The notes: generated by a model not told the origin, from the sequence alone. A stretch of 64,000 bases of DNA from Piliocolobus tephrosceles (GCF_002776525.5 NC_045441.1:84026918-84090917), one strand, 5' to 3'; positions 36,125 to 49,030 are shown, numbered from the stretch's first letter. Program-made: numbers and translations.

Positions 36125-38340
36125 TGCTCATGAGCATTGAATTGAAAGCTCTGCAGGAAGGGTAATGAGCACTAGGAGATGACAAATAGTGGCCTGGAAA
36201 ATCAAGTGGAAGAAATCTTTCTAAGCACAGAGAAAAAAAGATAAAATTCATGAGGAAAAAATATTAGAGAATTCGAAGATAAACACATATATACACACAC
36301 AATAAACTCCAAAGTAACATTCTAGAAATTCCTGAACTCCAAGGATAAAGGGAAAACCTTACAAGCTTCAGACAGAAGACACAAGTTGCCTATTAGATTG
36401 GCAACGAATGTCTCATCTGCAATAGTAGACGATAGAGTGGCATCCACGGATGAGCGAGAGAAAAGACCTGCAGCCCAATTCTCCTATACCAACCATAGAT
36501 TTGTGCATATGCATGAATTCAGAAAATATATCTGATTTAAGGAAAATCTCAAGGAAAGATACCCAACAATAAATGAATGTGAACTGATTACTCAAATTAA
36601 GGGTCTGTGAAGAAAAGAGGAGAAGAGTAATGAGCAATTAACTTTGAAAAGTAAATGTATTTACATTTAAATTAATAATGACAAACTGTCTGGGGCTATG
36701 GAGAATTAGTAAAAATAAGGAACATTGAAATAGAAGAGACATAATGCCAGAGATACTCAAATGACAAGTCCTGAACTAAAAGCACTAAAGGTGCTTAGCA
36801 ATTCCTAGGAGCAGGGGGTTGAGGATAAGAACAAAGTAAAAGCTTTTCAAAGGCAATGAGAGGAGGCTAGAAGAGGAGCAGGGATGAAAAAACATTTTAA
36901 AGATCTTATCTTATTGGGAAGAAAGAGTGAGGAAATTAAGCATTCAGAAGGGAGAAAGATTGGGCACCATGTTTTTGAGAAACAGCAGTCTAAGTGCTGA
37001 AAATTGAAAAATACCGTGGGACTTACAAATTAATTAGTGGGAAGGAAATTGTGAACAACCAAGTAAAAATGAATAATATAGGACTATGGAAGGAATATCA
37101 AGAATATGGTCAGTATATAATACTCCTACAAGTACGTTCACGAAACACTCACTTTCAGAATCAACTGAAACAAAACCCAGGTACATGCTGTCTACAAGTA
37201 AAACAGGAAAAGGAGCAAAGGAAGATCAAGAAATGAAAGAATGGACCAAAAGATGCCAGAAAATACAAATGTTATCAAAACAAGAGAAGGAAAAATTAAA
37301 TCTAAAAAAAGTGACAGAGTGGTGGCAATATGCACATAGGGTAAATATAGATAAGGTTTTACAAATTGTAAGAACAAATTTCTTGTAAAAAAATGTCAAA
37401 GAGCAGAAGCAGAAAATTTCACAGAGAAGAAAATGGAAATAGGCTACAATCACTAACCAATGTACAGGCTCCACTAGTTGGGGAAATACAAATTAAACTA
37501 CCAATGAGACATGAATTTACTCTCATCAGACTGGCAAACATTAAATGGAGCAATAACACTTATTTCTATCGGGGATACATAGAAAGGGGTTTTGTGTCAT
37601 TGTCATTTAAACAATAAATAGAAATGGAAACCATCATAATTTTTCTAGAAAACTGTGTGGCAAATCTGTTAGAATTAGAAATATCCTTGGATCCAGTAAT
37701 CCTGCTTCTTGGAACGTCTCCCACAGGAAAAAGAACTCTAGAAGGTAAGGATATAAGTACACAGATGTTTATTGCAACAGAGCATGTTGAGGCAAAGAAA
37801 GGTAATGGGGAAATGGTATATAAAATACAGTATATTCACTAGATATAACAGGCAATATTACACCATTATTAAAAAGAACAAATTAGAGCTGTACTATTTT
37901 GTTGAAGGTATTTCCAGGTAGTATTGTTAGTTGAGAAATGCAAAAACAGAAAAGTACACAAAATACCATCCCATTAAAACACATGCAAATTCAATCCTAT
38001 ACATGTGTCTTAAGATTATCATTGTATGAAATGGCTATGTATGTATGGGAGAATCAGAAGTAGCAAACAGAAAAAGAATTTCAAGTCTAGAGAGTTAGAT
38101 TGGACACAGCTCACAAGGACAGTTTCCCAGAATCTGCAGGAAAGATGCACCTAGAATCATTGCTCAGGTCATTTGCAATGTTAAGTAAAAGGGGCAGGGG
38201 TGAGGGATGAAGAAGGGGGATCTACAAAAAGGGAGAGTCTGGAAGCAATTCCTCAGCATTTTAAGTCCTCTGCTATAAAAATAGGAGAATCAACTTGCTT
38301 TTGCTTTACAACAGCAACAGAAAATAAGATTACAAATTTC
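36125..38340 (+). mobile_element. HAL1 or old L1-derived stretch
   Basis: Low-level L1-like order is visible, clearest at 37500-38000 (TCATCAGACTGGCAAACATT, ATCCAGTAATCCTGCTTCTT). Upstream of that it may be ORF1-like. Several ~100-codon frames (36994-37388) lack support as genes. Confidence 0.55.
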
Positions 38341-38374
38341 AAATGTGTGAGTTTTGAGGGCACTTACATCTAGG

Positions 38375-38595
38375 GCAGATGGTTGATTTTGGTGATTTTA
38401 CCCCCTTGGGTGATTTTGCCCCCCAGGGACATTTGACACTATCTGGAGACACTTTTGATTGTGACAACTGGGAGTGGAGGACATTACTGGCACCTAGTGG
38501 GTAGAGGTCACAAATGATGCAATCATCCTACAATGCACATAACAGTTCCCCACAACAAAGAACGTCAATAGTTCCTAGGTTGAGAAATCTTGCTA
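38375..38595 (+). mobile_element. MER20-like hAT-Charlie fossil
   Basis: Follows the consensus I recall: GATTTTGCCCCCCAGGGACA, TCTGGAGACACTTTTGATTG, CATCCTACAATGCACATAAC, GGTTGAGAAATCTTGC. Confidence 0.7.
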
Positions 38596-38749
38596 GAGTG
38601 ACCAACCATCCTACTTTGCCCAGGACTGCAGGGGACTGGAGACTTTCAGCACAAAAACCAGGAGAGTTCTGGGTTATTGCAAATAAAAATGATAAACAAA
38701 AAAATATGGTTGTGTACAGAGCACTTTCTGGCACTCAAGATACCGATCT

Positions 38750-38966
38750 AGGCTGTGTGCGGTGGCTCACATCTGTAATCCCAGCACTTTGGGAGGCCGA
38801 GGTGGGTGGATCACTTGAGGTTAGGAGTTCAAGACTAGCCTGGCCAACATGGTGAAACCCTGTCTCTACTAAAAATACAAAAATTACCCAGGCATGCTGG
38901 CTGGTGCCTATAATCTCAGCCACTGCACTCCACCCTGGGCAACAGAGTGAGACTCTGTCTCCAAAA
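38750..38966 (+). mobile_element. Alu with an internal deletion in the right arm
   Basis: Left arm complete, then CTATAATCTCAGCCACTGCACTCC jumps over about 80 bp of the right arm. The flanks ATACCGATCTA and ATACTGATCTA (38740 and 38969) are the target duplication, so the element was inserted whole or already deleted. Confidence 0.9.
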
Positions 38967-39714
38967 TACAAAAAATACTGATCTAAATAGAACTCTTATC
39001 TCTATGCCTACAGATGGCTTCACAGCTCCTTTAAAAATTAAAGTGGTGCCACCTATTTTAAAAGAGTTTACCCCATTTGGAGAGAACTTTTCTTAAATTA
39101 AAACTGCAGTTAACAATAGTTTCTTCATAATTATTTACTTGGTGAATGAACATAAAGACTTATCCATAAAGAAGTATGTATTTGCCAAAATCAAACTGTA
39201 TATTTAAAGGAGGGAGGTTGCTGAATATAAATTATACCTCAATAAACCTGACTTTAAACGTTCTCCCTATATTTTTAAAATAACAGTCCCCCACTTTAAA
39301 ATAAGTAATCACAATTCATAAATTAATCCTAGGTCTAATGTAGGTTTATTTTTTAAAATAGACATATAATTCAGATCACTTACCAGAATACCTAAAAAAT
39401 AAGAATTATGCTTTAAGAGTTGTATTTGTTTTTCAGGGAAAGTGTTTCTGTGCTGCAGGTAACAAAACACTCAGCGAGATGAATAAAGAGATCTACTTCT
39501 CAGAAGTATTGCAGCTTCGATGCAGCAAGTCAGTAGTCTGGTTTGTTCGAGTCTCTTGTGCGTTCATCCTCGGATTGGTAGGAAAATAGATGTAACAGTT
39601 CCAGACAATCATTTCTAAAATCACTTTCTTAAGAGCAAGCAATGATTTCCTAGCCCCCAACTGACTTCCCTTCCAATTTTACTGGTCAGAATTAGGCCAG
39701 ATGCTCATTCTTTT
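38967..39714. other. Intergenic sequence, partly repeat-like
   Basis: 39430-39590 has a GC-richer stretch (TTGCAGCTTCGATGCAGC) that could be an LTR-derived piece. Not assigned. Confidence 0.4.
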
Positions 39715-41000
39715 TTGTTATTGTTATTTAATGTGGTAAAAACACATAACATAACTTTATCTTCTTAACATTTTTTTTTTTTTTAATTCTGAGACAGAGT
39801 CTTGCTCTGTTGCCCAGGCTGAAATGCAGTGGCGAGATCATAGCTCACGGTAACCTGAACTACTGGGCTCAAGGGATCCTCCCAACTTAGCCTCTCAAGT
39901 AGCTGGAACTACAGGCATTTGCCACCGTGCTTGGCTATTTTTTATTTACTTATTTTATTTTTAGTAGAAATGAAGTCTTGCTGTGTTGCCCAGACTGGTC
40001 TCCAACTCCTGGGCTGAAGCAATCCTCCTGACTTGGCCTCCCAAAGTGCTGGGATTACAGGCGTGAGCCACCATGCCTGGCCCTCTTAACATTTTTAAGT
40101 GTACAGTTCAGTAATGTTAATGATATGCACATTGTTGTACAACAGATCTCTAGAATGTTTTCAGCATGCATGACTGAAACTCTGTACCCATTGAACAACA
40201 TGGTGTTTTCCCCTCCCCCAGCCCCTGGTAACCACTATTCTACTTTTATTTCCATGAGTTTGATTACTTCAGATACCTCACATAAGTAGGATCATCCAGG
40301 ACTCATTTTTTGTGATTGTCTCATTTCACTTACCATAAGGTCCTCAAGGTTCATCCATGCTGTAGCATATGACAGGAATTCTTTCTTTTTTAGGCTAAGA
40401 TTCCATTGCATGTATATACCACATTTTTTTAATCTATTAATTCACTGATGGACATTTGAATCACCTCTACATCTTGGCTGTTGTGAACAATGCTGCATGA
40501 ACATAGCAGAGCAGATATCTTTTCAAGATCCTGCTTTCAATTCTTTTGGATATATATGCAGTAGGAGATGATTGGATCATATGGGAATTCTAATTTCAGT
40601 TTTTTAGGAACCTTCCTACTATTTTCCATAGTGGCTGCCCATTTTATAATCCTATCAACAGCGTGCAGGTGTTTCCTCACCAACACTTATTTTCTGTTTT
40701 TTCAAAAGTAGCCGTCCTAACAGTGTACGGGGTCTGAAATGATATCTCATTATGCTATTGTGGTTTTGATTCGCCTTTCCCTTGATGACTAGTGATGTTG
40801 AAAATCTTTTCACATGGGTGGTGGACATCTTTGTTGGAGAAATGTCTAAGTTCTGTGTCCATTTTTAGATTGGGGTGTTTTTGTTATCAAGTTGTAGGAA
40901 TTCTTTGTATATTCTGGATATTACTTTCTTCTCTGGTATATGGTTTCATATTTTCTCCCATTCTGAGTAGGTTGCCTTTTCAATCTGTTTGTTGATTGTC
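39715..41000 (-). mobile_element. L1M ORF2 end, minus strand, split by an Alu
   Basis: The plus strand reads as reverse L1M (CACTGATGGACATTTGAATC, GAACAATGCTGCATGAACAT, TTCTTTGTATATTCTGGATA). The Alu at 39770-40083 lies in it. Confidence 0.8.
39770..40083 (-). mobile_element. AluJ/S, full length, in L1
   Basis: Poly(T) head and a complete dimer; the flanking repeat TCTTAACATTTTT at 39762 and 40084 is the target duplication. Confidence 0.92.
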
Positions 41001-41189
41001 ATGCGCATTATTAAGTTAAACACCAGCAAGGGGGATGGGATTATTATCTTTGGAAAAAAAAATCTTCTGGGTGGAATGGTTGTCAGGAAATCTATCACTT
41101 TGGCAATAACAGGAACCATCTGCCTCAATTTGGTATTTCACCTCGATTTTATATTGAGAGAAGAGTTAAGGTTGTTTCAAATAGATGTA

Positions 41190-41340
41190 TGTAGACAGCT
41201 GTGATGTGAATGACAGAACATTGGACAGAGCTTCAGATACCTGTGTTCTTTTTAGGACTCTTGGAAACCACTAGCAGTGTGACCTTGTTCAATTACTTAG
41301 CCTTTTGAAACTTTCTGTGTAAAATCAAAAAGCAGTTTAC
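41190..41340 (+). mobile_element. MIR fragment
   Basis: GTGTGACCTTGTTCAATTAC and AAACTTTCTGTGTAAAATC keep the MIR order. Confidence 0.7.
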
Positions 41341-41439
41341 TAATTCCAGCCTAAATCATGATGGGTTTTTAAAGTAGGCTTTATGAACCTTTCTAAAGTG
41401 TGGCATCAAATCGCTGGGTAGGTAGTTGTGGTCAGGAAT

Positions 41440-41795
41440 GAATATGCATGGATATAGGTTTGTAGGTGAGGGTGGGTATGTATGGGTGAAGGTGTGCATG
41501 TGAGTATATGCAGGATTGTAGAAGGGGGAAGGTTAGGGTGGGTAGGGCAGAGGTGTCTGTGTGTGCACGCACGTGTGTGGGACTATAGATAAAGGTTGGG
41601 ATGTGTGAGGGCAAGGCTTGGTGTGGGAATGCAGAAGTATAAGAAGAATGAGTACTAAGGGCAGGTTGTACATGTGAATGTGGGTGGATACCAGATTGTA
41701 GGTGATGGTGGATGTGGGTAGGGCAAGAGGGAAAGGGTGCATGTGTGCGTGTGTGTGGGTGTGTTTGGGGTTATAAGTGAGGGAGTGGTGGGGCA
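41440..41795 (+). repeat. G/T-rich degenerate tandem repeat
   Basis: Strongly strand-asymmetric: GGGTGGG, GGGTAGGGC and GTGTGTG blocks. Similar segments (GATTGTAG followed by GGGTAGGGCA) recur about 180 bp apart (41513 and 41692). Confidence 0.75.
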
Positions 41796-42189
41796 AAGCA
41801 CAGAGTAGGCCAATGACAGGATTATTCTATCAAAAACACTCTCCATTTTACTGATTTATATTTTATGTATAGGATATAAACTCACTGAGATGTTGCAAGT
41901 ATTTTTTAAAGAGTGTCATTTATCTTTGAATTGTGTTAAGCGTAGAACTGTGGTAATGTAATAAATCGTATTTATTTGTTTCAATTAACAGTACTCCTCT
42001 TTTCTTTTAATGTTCAATGTAAAAAATACTACAAATTACACATAAGGAATAATAAAAATTGCACATAAACTCAAAACCCAGTGATAATCTTAACAACTCA
42101 GTCTACAATTCAAGTCTATAGAGGAAGATATATGCAATGATGTCATTGCACATAACTGTGTACCTCTCTATGTATGGACTTAAATGCTC

Positions 42190-42500
42190 TGATATTCTAC
42201 TGATGATAGGATAAATCGGTTACTAACTTCCTGGGAGGCAATTTGCAATAGCTATCCAGAATTTCTCAAAAACCTTGCCCCAGTAAGTCTAGTTTTAAGA
42301 GTATGTCTAAGAAAGCAATTCAAGATGTGAGCAAAATTTTAACTATGATGTTTTTATTACAGCATTGTGTGTAATAAAAAAATTTAGTTACAATCTAAAT
42401 AATTTGGCATTGATTAAAGTGTAACAGGCTCATATGATTGAATATTCTGCAGCAATAAAAATAGTGTGGACAAAGAATATATAATGAAATGAAAACATGC
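42190..42500 (+). mobile_element. Old L1M ORF2-end fragment
   Basis: Order of degraded phrases: GGGAGGCAATTTGCAATAGC, AAGAAAGCAATTCAAGATG, AATTTGGCATTGATTAAAG. Confidence 0.65.
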
Positions 42501-42984
42501 TTACATTTTGCAGTATTTATGTTTTAATCAAATTACTTTCAGTAATGAGCAGTCTTCTGCACCCAGTGAATAGGAGTTTTAATGAGGCATGATGGTGATA
42601 TTAAAGCTCAAGGGCTTTTCGAAGAAAGCTGAACTTGAAACAGGGACTTTGGACAGTCACAGAGGCACAGGAGGAACATTTAAGCACTTATGATAGCTGC
42701 TTCCAGAACCTGAAAGACAGGAGCATGTGAAGGCCCTAAAGATTACCTTTTTTCCTAAATTACCTTTTGAAATATTTCCTAGATGGGCCTGAAAATCTCT
42801 ATCCACAGCCTGAAGCCAAGACATATTTCTTTAAGTCCTTGAGTTCAGAATGACACTTCCTTGCCCTTTAGTGGTGTGCTGGTAAATGTTTAACAAGTAG
42901 CCTTCCAAGATGGGGCAGGGTGGGACATTATATGTACATATATATGTACATAAGGTTATTGTAAATTTTACTGACATAAAGGAT
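42501..42984. other. Intergenic sequence, nothing recognised
   Basis: No gene or repeat family identified. Confidence 0.45.
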
Positions 42985-43200
42985 ATTGTCTTAGTTCAGG
43001 CTGCTGTAAAATGCCATAAACCAGGTAGCTTATACACAACAGAAATTTATTTCTCAAAGTCTGAAAGCTGCGGAATCCAAGATCAAGGCAGATTCAGTGT
43101 CTGGTGAAGACCCACTTTCTGGTTCACAGATGGCATCTTCTAGCTGTGACCTCATATGATGAAAGGACAAGGCTGCTCTCTGGGGCACTAGCCCATTCAT
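42985..43200. mobile_element. Unassigned medium-reiteration repeat
   Basis: TCTTAGTTCAGGCTGCTGTA, GAAATTTATTTCTCAAAGTC and TAGCTGTGACCTCATATGAT belong to a widespread mammalian repeat. I cannot name it with confidence. Confidence 0.5.
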
Positions 43201-44123
43201 GAGAACTCCACTAATTTACATTTCCCTGATGATTAGTGATGTTGAGCATTTTAAACTATACCTGTTTGACCATTTGTACGTCTTCTTTCGAGAAGTGTCT
43301 ATTCATGTCTTTTGCCTACTTTTGAATGAGATTATTTGTTTTTTTCCTGTTGAGTAGTTTGAGTTCTTTGTATATTCTGGATATTAGTCCCTTGTTGGAT
43401 GAATAATTTTTATAAATATTATCTCAAATAGTTGTCTCATTACTCTGTTGATTGTTTCTTTTGCTGAAAGTTTGACTATAACATGTCATGAGGAAGATTT
43501 TCTTGAATTGTATCTATTCGGGGATTTCTGAACTTCTTGTATCTAGATGTCTAAATCTGTTGCTAGACTTGGGAAATTTTCAGCTATTATTTCATTAAAT
43601 GGGTTTTCTATTCCTTTGGTCCTCTCTTCACCTTCTGAAACACTGGAAACTTGAATATTTGATCACTTTGTGGTGTCCCTTATGTTTTGTTCATTTTTTT
43701 TTTCTTTATTTTTGTTTGACTGGATTATTTCAAAAGATCTGTTTTCAAGTTCTGAAGGCCTTTCTTCTGCTTGATATAATCCACTGTTGAAGCTCTTGAA
43801 TGTACTTTTTACTTCATTCAGTAAAATAAAATCCAGGATTTCTGTTTGGTTACTATGATATCTCTCTTTGGTAAACTTTTCACTCATATCCCTAATTATT
43901 TCTCTGATTTCATTATATTGTTTATTTGTGTCCTCTTATGTCTCACTGAACTTCTCTGGTATCATTATTTTGAATTATTTTTCAAGGATTTTTATAAATT
44001 TCTTTCTCATTGAAATCTGTTGCTGGATAATTAGTGTGTTCCTTTGTGGATGTTATATTTCTGGGAGAATATTTCCTTAACTGTTCATGTAGTTCACAAT
44101 GTAAGGGCTGTAGATACAACACA
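43201..44123 (-). mobile_element. L1 (MA/PB grade) fragments, minus strand
   Basis: The plus strand reads as reverse L1: TTGTATATTCTGGATATTAG and GATTTCTGAACTTCTTGTAT. Two segments of the element are joined near 43480. Confidence 0.75.
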
Positions 44124-44433
44124 CTTTTTTTTTTTTTTTTTTTTTTTTTTTGAGATGGAGTCTCACTCTGCTGCCTGGGCTGGAGTGAAGTGGTGCAAAC
44201 TCAGCTTACTGCAACCTCCACCTCCCGGGTTCATGCCATTCTCCTACCTCAGTCTCCCGAGTAGCTGGGACTGCAGGCGTCTGCCACCATGCCTGGCTAA
44301 TTCTTTGTATTTTCAGTAGAGATGGGATTTCACCGTATTAGCCAGGATGGTCTCGATCTCCTGACCTCATGATCCTCCCACCTTGGCCTCCCAAAGTGTT
44401 GGGATTACAGGTGTGAACCACCGCGCCTGGCAA
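44124..44433 (-). mobile_element. AluY/S, full length
   Basis: Long poly(T) (about 44125-44151), then a dimer. The repeat ACAACACACTTTT flanks it (44117 and 44434). Confidence 0.92.
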
Positions 44434-44811
44434 CAACACACTTTTAACTTTAAACCTTATTAACATATTCTCCAAAATACCACCTCCAAATCTAGAGTAC
44501 ACAATACAAAATTAAAAAAAAAAAAAACAATAAATGAGTCTTTTGTTTGCCGTGCAAACTGATTTCCAGGGTGTAAATATTCCCAATATGGGAGAATAAA
44601 CTACTAACTTTATGCAAATTCAAACTACTAACATGGTATGACTGAGTCTGGAATTGAGAATTAACATCCAACAGCACAAAGTTACACACTACCCATATAG
44701 AAAAATCATTAACAATTGATGCATTTGGAGTATTTATTATCTTGATTTTCAGCAAGTTTAAAAAGTTCTAATTATATTATTGGCCGTGTTTTAAAATAGG
44801 CTGGAAAAGGG

Positions 44812-45093
44812 TGGGCGCAGTGGTCACGCCTGTAATCCTAGCACTTCAGGGAGCCGAGGCGGGTGGATCATGAGGTCAGGAGTTCAAGACAAGCCTGGCC
44901 AAGATGGTGAAACCCCATCTCTACTAAAAATATGAAAATTAGCTGGGTGTGGTGGCAGGTGCCTGTAATCCCAGCTACTCAGGAGGCTGAGGCAGAGAAT
45001 TACTTGAACCAGGGAGGCAAAGGTCATACTGAGCTGAGATTGCACCACTGAACTCCAGCCTAGGAGACAGGGCGAGACTCCTTTTCAAAAAAA
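44812..45093 (+). mobile_element. AluS, nearly full length
   Basis: A dimer with an A tail; AAATAGGCTGGAAAA on both sides (44795-44809 and 45094-45108) is an exact target duplication. Confidence 0.93.
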
Positions 45094-45109
45094 AATAGGC
45101 TGGAAAAAT

Positions 45110-46794
45110 GGCCAGTATGAGCCAGCTACCGCATTCCAACGCAAACCCCTGCAGGTCTTAAGAATTCTCAGACAGAGGTAATAATCCTGAAGGAATGTCA
45201 AATACTTACCTGTACGTGTGTTTAATACTGTTGTTATTGGTTCCTAGCTGCCTTAGGTAGGTCATTCTTTCTAACAATGAAATAAATACATTTCTAACAA
45301 TGAAATAAACCTTTCATAGAAGACCTCTCTAGGGCCTATTGGAAAGCTGCCTACACTGTTGAATATGTTTATAGTTGGTTACTGATTTCCAAAGGTGAAG
45401 AAGGCAATGTGATTCATCTGCTATTACAGTTTATATACTTCTTGATTCTTCTATTTGGCCACCCTGCAAGAAGGCAATCCTCTAAGGATCACCAGCTTCT
45501 ACCTATAAGACTTCAATTCAAGATGCAGGCAAGTAAACGATATGTACATAATATTAGACTGTTCCACGCAGCTCCAATGTTCTAATTCTACTAATCAGGA
45601 ATAAGAAAGTTCCTAATCTTTGTAGTTCTACTGACCCATGGGTTTTCAAGCTGAGAATCAATTAATCTAGTTTCCTTTCTCAGCTTTGCCACTGATTTCC
45701 CAGTGCTATGGCAAAGAGGCAAGTAACTACTGAAAAATAATTACATAAAGTAAGAGGTATCTTATTTTAATTAAGAAGCTCCCAATTTACATGTAGCTGA
45801 CTTATATATAAGCTTCATGGAATTTTGGCTTTCTGGAAATATCTACTGTACCTAGGCACCTAGGACTCAAGAATAGTCATTCTTTCTTCCCCAGAGCTGC
45901 AATATGAGTAATTTGGAATTTTTTCCCCAAATTCCCTCCTCTCCCATGCTTATTGAACAGATGGAGATTGTATTATCTTCCCCTCCTTTCTCTACAAGTC
46001 TGGCTTCTCTATTTATCTCTGATTCTGTGGAAACTTGGTGACATCAAGATTGGCTGGATAAAGGGACTGAGATGGGAATGGGGATGGGCAATAACCAAGC
46101 CCTAGATGCTCTGGGGTCCCTACCCTGCTCTACCCTGGCTCCAGGACTGCTTCTCCTTAGGAGAACACTGAAGGCTTTAAAGAATTTTCGAGGGCTTGCC
46201 TGAGAACCAGACATGAAGTGACTTTTATGAAAAAATAGACCTAGGTTGCAAAAATTAGCTTCTAGAATTAACACCCCCATAATATACTAGTCCATTGTTC
46301 TTAGGAAGAGTCATCCTAAGAGAACTCTGGTGCTGAACACAGGTGATTTTCTACCTGAGCATACAGGTCCAGTATTCAATATTCTGCTTTCTATGTAGTC
46401 CGAGACATGGTAATAGTCACAAGTAAAAGTTGTAGAGACTTGATAATCAGTACAAGCCTCAGAAAAAAACTAATTACAGCCAGTTCTTGCATTCATTTCT
46501 TGACCTTCCTTTAGCTACCCCTTTAGCCATGCATATTTACATCTTGTTCATCAAAAAATAATTATCTGCACTAAAATTAACTCTTATCATTGATAGTAAT
46601 AGCATTACCTAGATGTACATTATTTTAGACAATTGCTTTAAATTTAATATTCTGATTTCTGAAATATTCTGTTCAGGAAAAGAAAAACAATGTCTCCAAA
46701 TTCTTGATCCAATATAAATTGCATAATCTTAAAAGGAAGAGTCCTGAGAAAATAGTGTGAGGTTGAGAAAAGATCTGAAGTGACAAGATGAGCA
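45110..46794. other. Unique-looking intergenic sequence
   Basis: No gene or RNA recognised. The minus-strand frame at 46044-46280 has no family resemblance. Confidence 0.5.
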
Positions 46795-46930
46795 ATTAAT
46801 ACTGGAATTGCTATTAGTCTGGTAACCTAGGGCAAGTCAGTCTCAGTTTCTTCATCTTGTGAAGTAGGAATAATCTAAGTGGCATGGCTGTGTAAAGTTT
46901 AAGCAGGCCATCAGAAAATGCTTTGTAGTC
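46795..46930 (+). mobile_element. MIR fragment
   Basis: AGGGCAAGTCAGTCTCAGTT and TTCATCTTGTGAAGTAGGAA retain the MIR core. Confidence 0.7.
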
Positions 46931-47070
46931 TATAGCGCATTATTTCATCCAAGCCCCTACTCAAAGTACAAACCTGCCCTTTTGCATCACTGAGAGCCTC
47001 TTATTGATCACTTCTAGTGATACGGAACTCATCTTTGGAAGGTCATTTTTGACAGCCCTAATGACAAGAA

Positions 47071-47071
<1 letters not shown>

Positions 47072-47109
<38 letters not shown>
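47072..47109 (+). repeat. (TG)19 microsatellite
   Basis: 38 bp of uninterrupted TG, followed to about 47180 by mixed CA/TA alternating sequence. Confidence 0.95.
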
Positions 47110-47112
<3 letters not shown>

Positions 47113-47474
47113 ATACACACATATATTTACATATGCACACCTGTATACATACATACACATATATGTATATAGGTATATCTATTTAGCCATAATAAATTCC
47201 TCCAAATTCAGCTTCCTGGTTAATCCTGATCATCAACTCTAGCTCAGAGCTTCATTAAGGGAAGGAACAGGTCAGTAAGAATCTATTCTGTAGGAACAGG
47301 AATATGGGAACACTTGTCACAGAGCTGATGGTTGCCCTTGCTGTGTTTTGTTAATAACTGATTTATCTTGCTTATCATGCCTACTCCAGGCAAGCAGAAT
47401 GAGTTTGCTTTCTCTGAGTTCCAGGGACGAGGAAGCCAACACAGATAAAAGGGTCCCTGCACTGTTCAAGAGGG

Positions 47475-47615
47475 TAGCACTAGCCACACAGCCATTTCAT
47501 TTTAAATTAAATTAAATTAAAATTTTAGTTCCTCATTTCACGGGCTCAATAGCCATATGTGATTAGTTATTCTGTGGCACAGATATCAAACATTTCTATT
47601 GTGACAGAAGTTGTT
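47475..47615. mobile_element. hAT-type DNA transposon fossil with a (AAATT)n core
   Basis: CTAGCCACACAGCC on the left and AGCCATATGTGATTAG inside resemble a hAT MITE whose middle is AT-rich. Family unsure. Confidence 0.45.
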
Positions 47616-48347
47616 TGAAGAGCTGTGGTTGATGATTCATTACCACCTACAATGTGCCAGGGACCAGTTAAACTCTACATGCAAGCACTAAAACATCAAT
47701 AGTGGAAGTTTTCTATCCCTTGAAAAAATTACATAATAGCATGATTAACTGAGCTCTTACTCTGGACAGTTCAAGAGAAAGGGTGGCTTTTATTCCCAAA
47801 TGAACATCACAGGCTTCACATTCTTTCCCAACAATCTTAAGAAAATGGAGATAGTATTAATTGGTTACCTATGTTGTTATCAAACGCTCATTTCCACTTT
47901 ACATTTGGAGATCTGAGTTTCTTTCTAAGGCAGAGGTATTTAAATCACGAGGTGCCACACACAGATCAGAACTAAACAAAAGTTGAAACTTTAAATTGGC
48001 AAATGTCATTGCTCATTTATTCCTGACAAGTGAAGACCTATGGTTAATTCAACTGCAGGATATGGTGAAATAACTACAGTTACTTAGTTATACTATTTCT
48101 TTCACCACTTATCTGAGTGAAGAAGTCCAGCTTGGATACTATATGTAGAGCTTTACATTAACTTTTCCCCAGGAATAAGGAAGTGTCCACACTGCCTTTT
48201 GTCTTGAAAACATAATTGGGGAAGGTGTACCACAAAAGAATGGGATTCTCTCTGAAAGCATATTTAGCTACTGTCACAGCTTTAACTGGGAAGAGTGAAA
48301 TAGTTACATCTGGCTAGGTCTGCCCTTCAAGAGCTGGGGCCAGATAT

Positions 48348-48540
48348 TTGCCATCCCTCAGCCTTGGTCTTTTCTTCTGTAAAACAGCAGGATTGGAGTA
48401 TATGATCAGAAAGGTTTCTGTAATTCCAATGATTTACCAAAATAACCATGACCCACGTCCTATCTATAAACCTCACATAGTTCTCTCCCTAACCCATGCT
48501 GCTGTCACAACCCTCCCACAGTCTTTTTTTTTTTTTTTTA
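48348..48540. other. Intergenic sequence ending in a poly(T) run
   Basis: A chance frame and a 16-bp poly(T) at about 48524-48539 with no Alu attached. Confidence 0.5.
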
Positions 48541-48669
48541 GAACTTAGTAAATCGTTCAGACAAATAACTGTATTCTACCCACAGGCTTTATCTTATAGT
48601 CAGCAAATCATTTGCTAAAGTACTAAACTCCGAGAGTCATAAGCCCACATTCTGAAGGGGCTTCCAGCA

Positions 48670-49030
48670 GTGGTTGATAAACTACTGCCCAAAGGCCAAA
48701 TCTGATCCACCTCCTATTTCTGTACACCAAGGAGCTCAGAATAATATTTACATTTTTAAATGGTTGGAAAAAATAAAATGAAGAATATTTCATGTCATAT
48801 GAAATTCAAATTTCAGTGTCTATAAATAAAGTTGCATTGGAACTCAGCAACAGCCATTCATTTATCTATTGTCTATAGATACTTGTGGCCGACACAGCAG
48901 GGTTGAGTGGTATGTGGCCATACCACTATGACTACATAGTCTACATACCACTATGTATGTAGACTCTCTCATAGAGAGACTGTATGGCCCATAGGCCTAA
49001 AATATTTACTACCTGGCCCTTTACTTGCCC
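48670..49030 (+). mobile_element. hAT-Charlie type DNA transposon fossil with a hairpin cluster
   Basis: CTACTGCCCAAAGGCCAAAT, ATAAAGTTGCATTGGAACTC and GGCCTAAAATATTTACTACC follow a common mammalian hAT MITE. Positions 48906-48978 hold a foreign-looking set of palindromes replacing the usual central sequence. Confidence 0.7.
48906..48978. repeat. Four consecutive hairpins
   Basis: Stems: AGTGGTATG/CATACCACT (48906-48914 with 48919-48927), ACTATG/CATAGT (48925-48930 with 48935-48940), GTCTACATA/TATGTAGAC (48939-48947 with 48956-48964), CTCTCT/AGAGAG (48964-48969 with 48973-48978). All stems are perfect and neighbouring ones share bases. Confidence 0.9.

Noticed and set aside
36994..37388. Frames of 80-100 codons rich in Lys and Gln
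   Set aside because: They lie in an A-rich, L1/HAL1-like stretch and do not resemble an intact L1 ORF1.
48524..48539. Poly(T) run as a possible Alu or pseudogene tail
   Set aside because: No Alu, gene-like sequence or target duplication is attached on either side.
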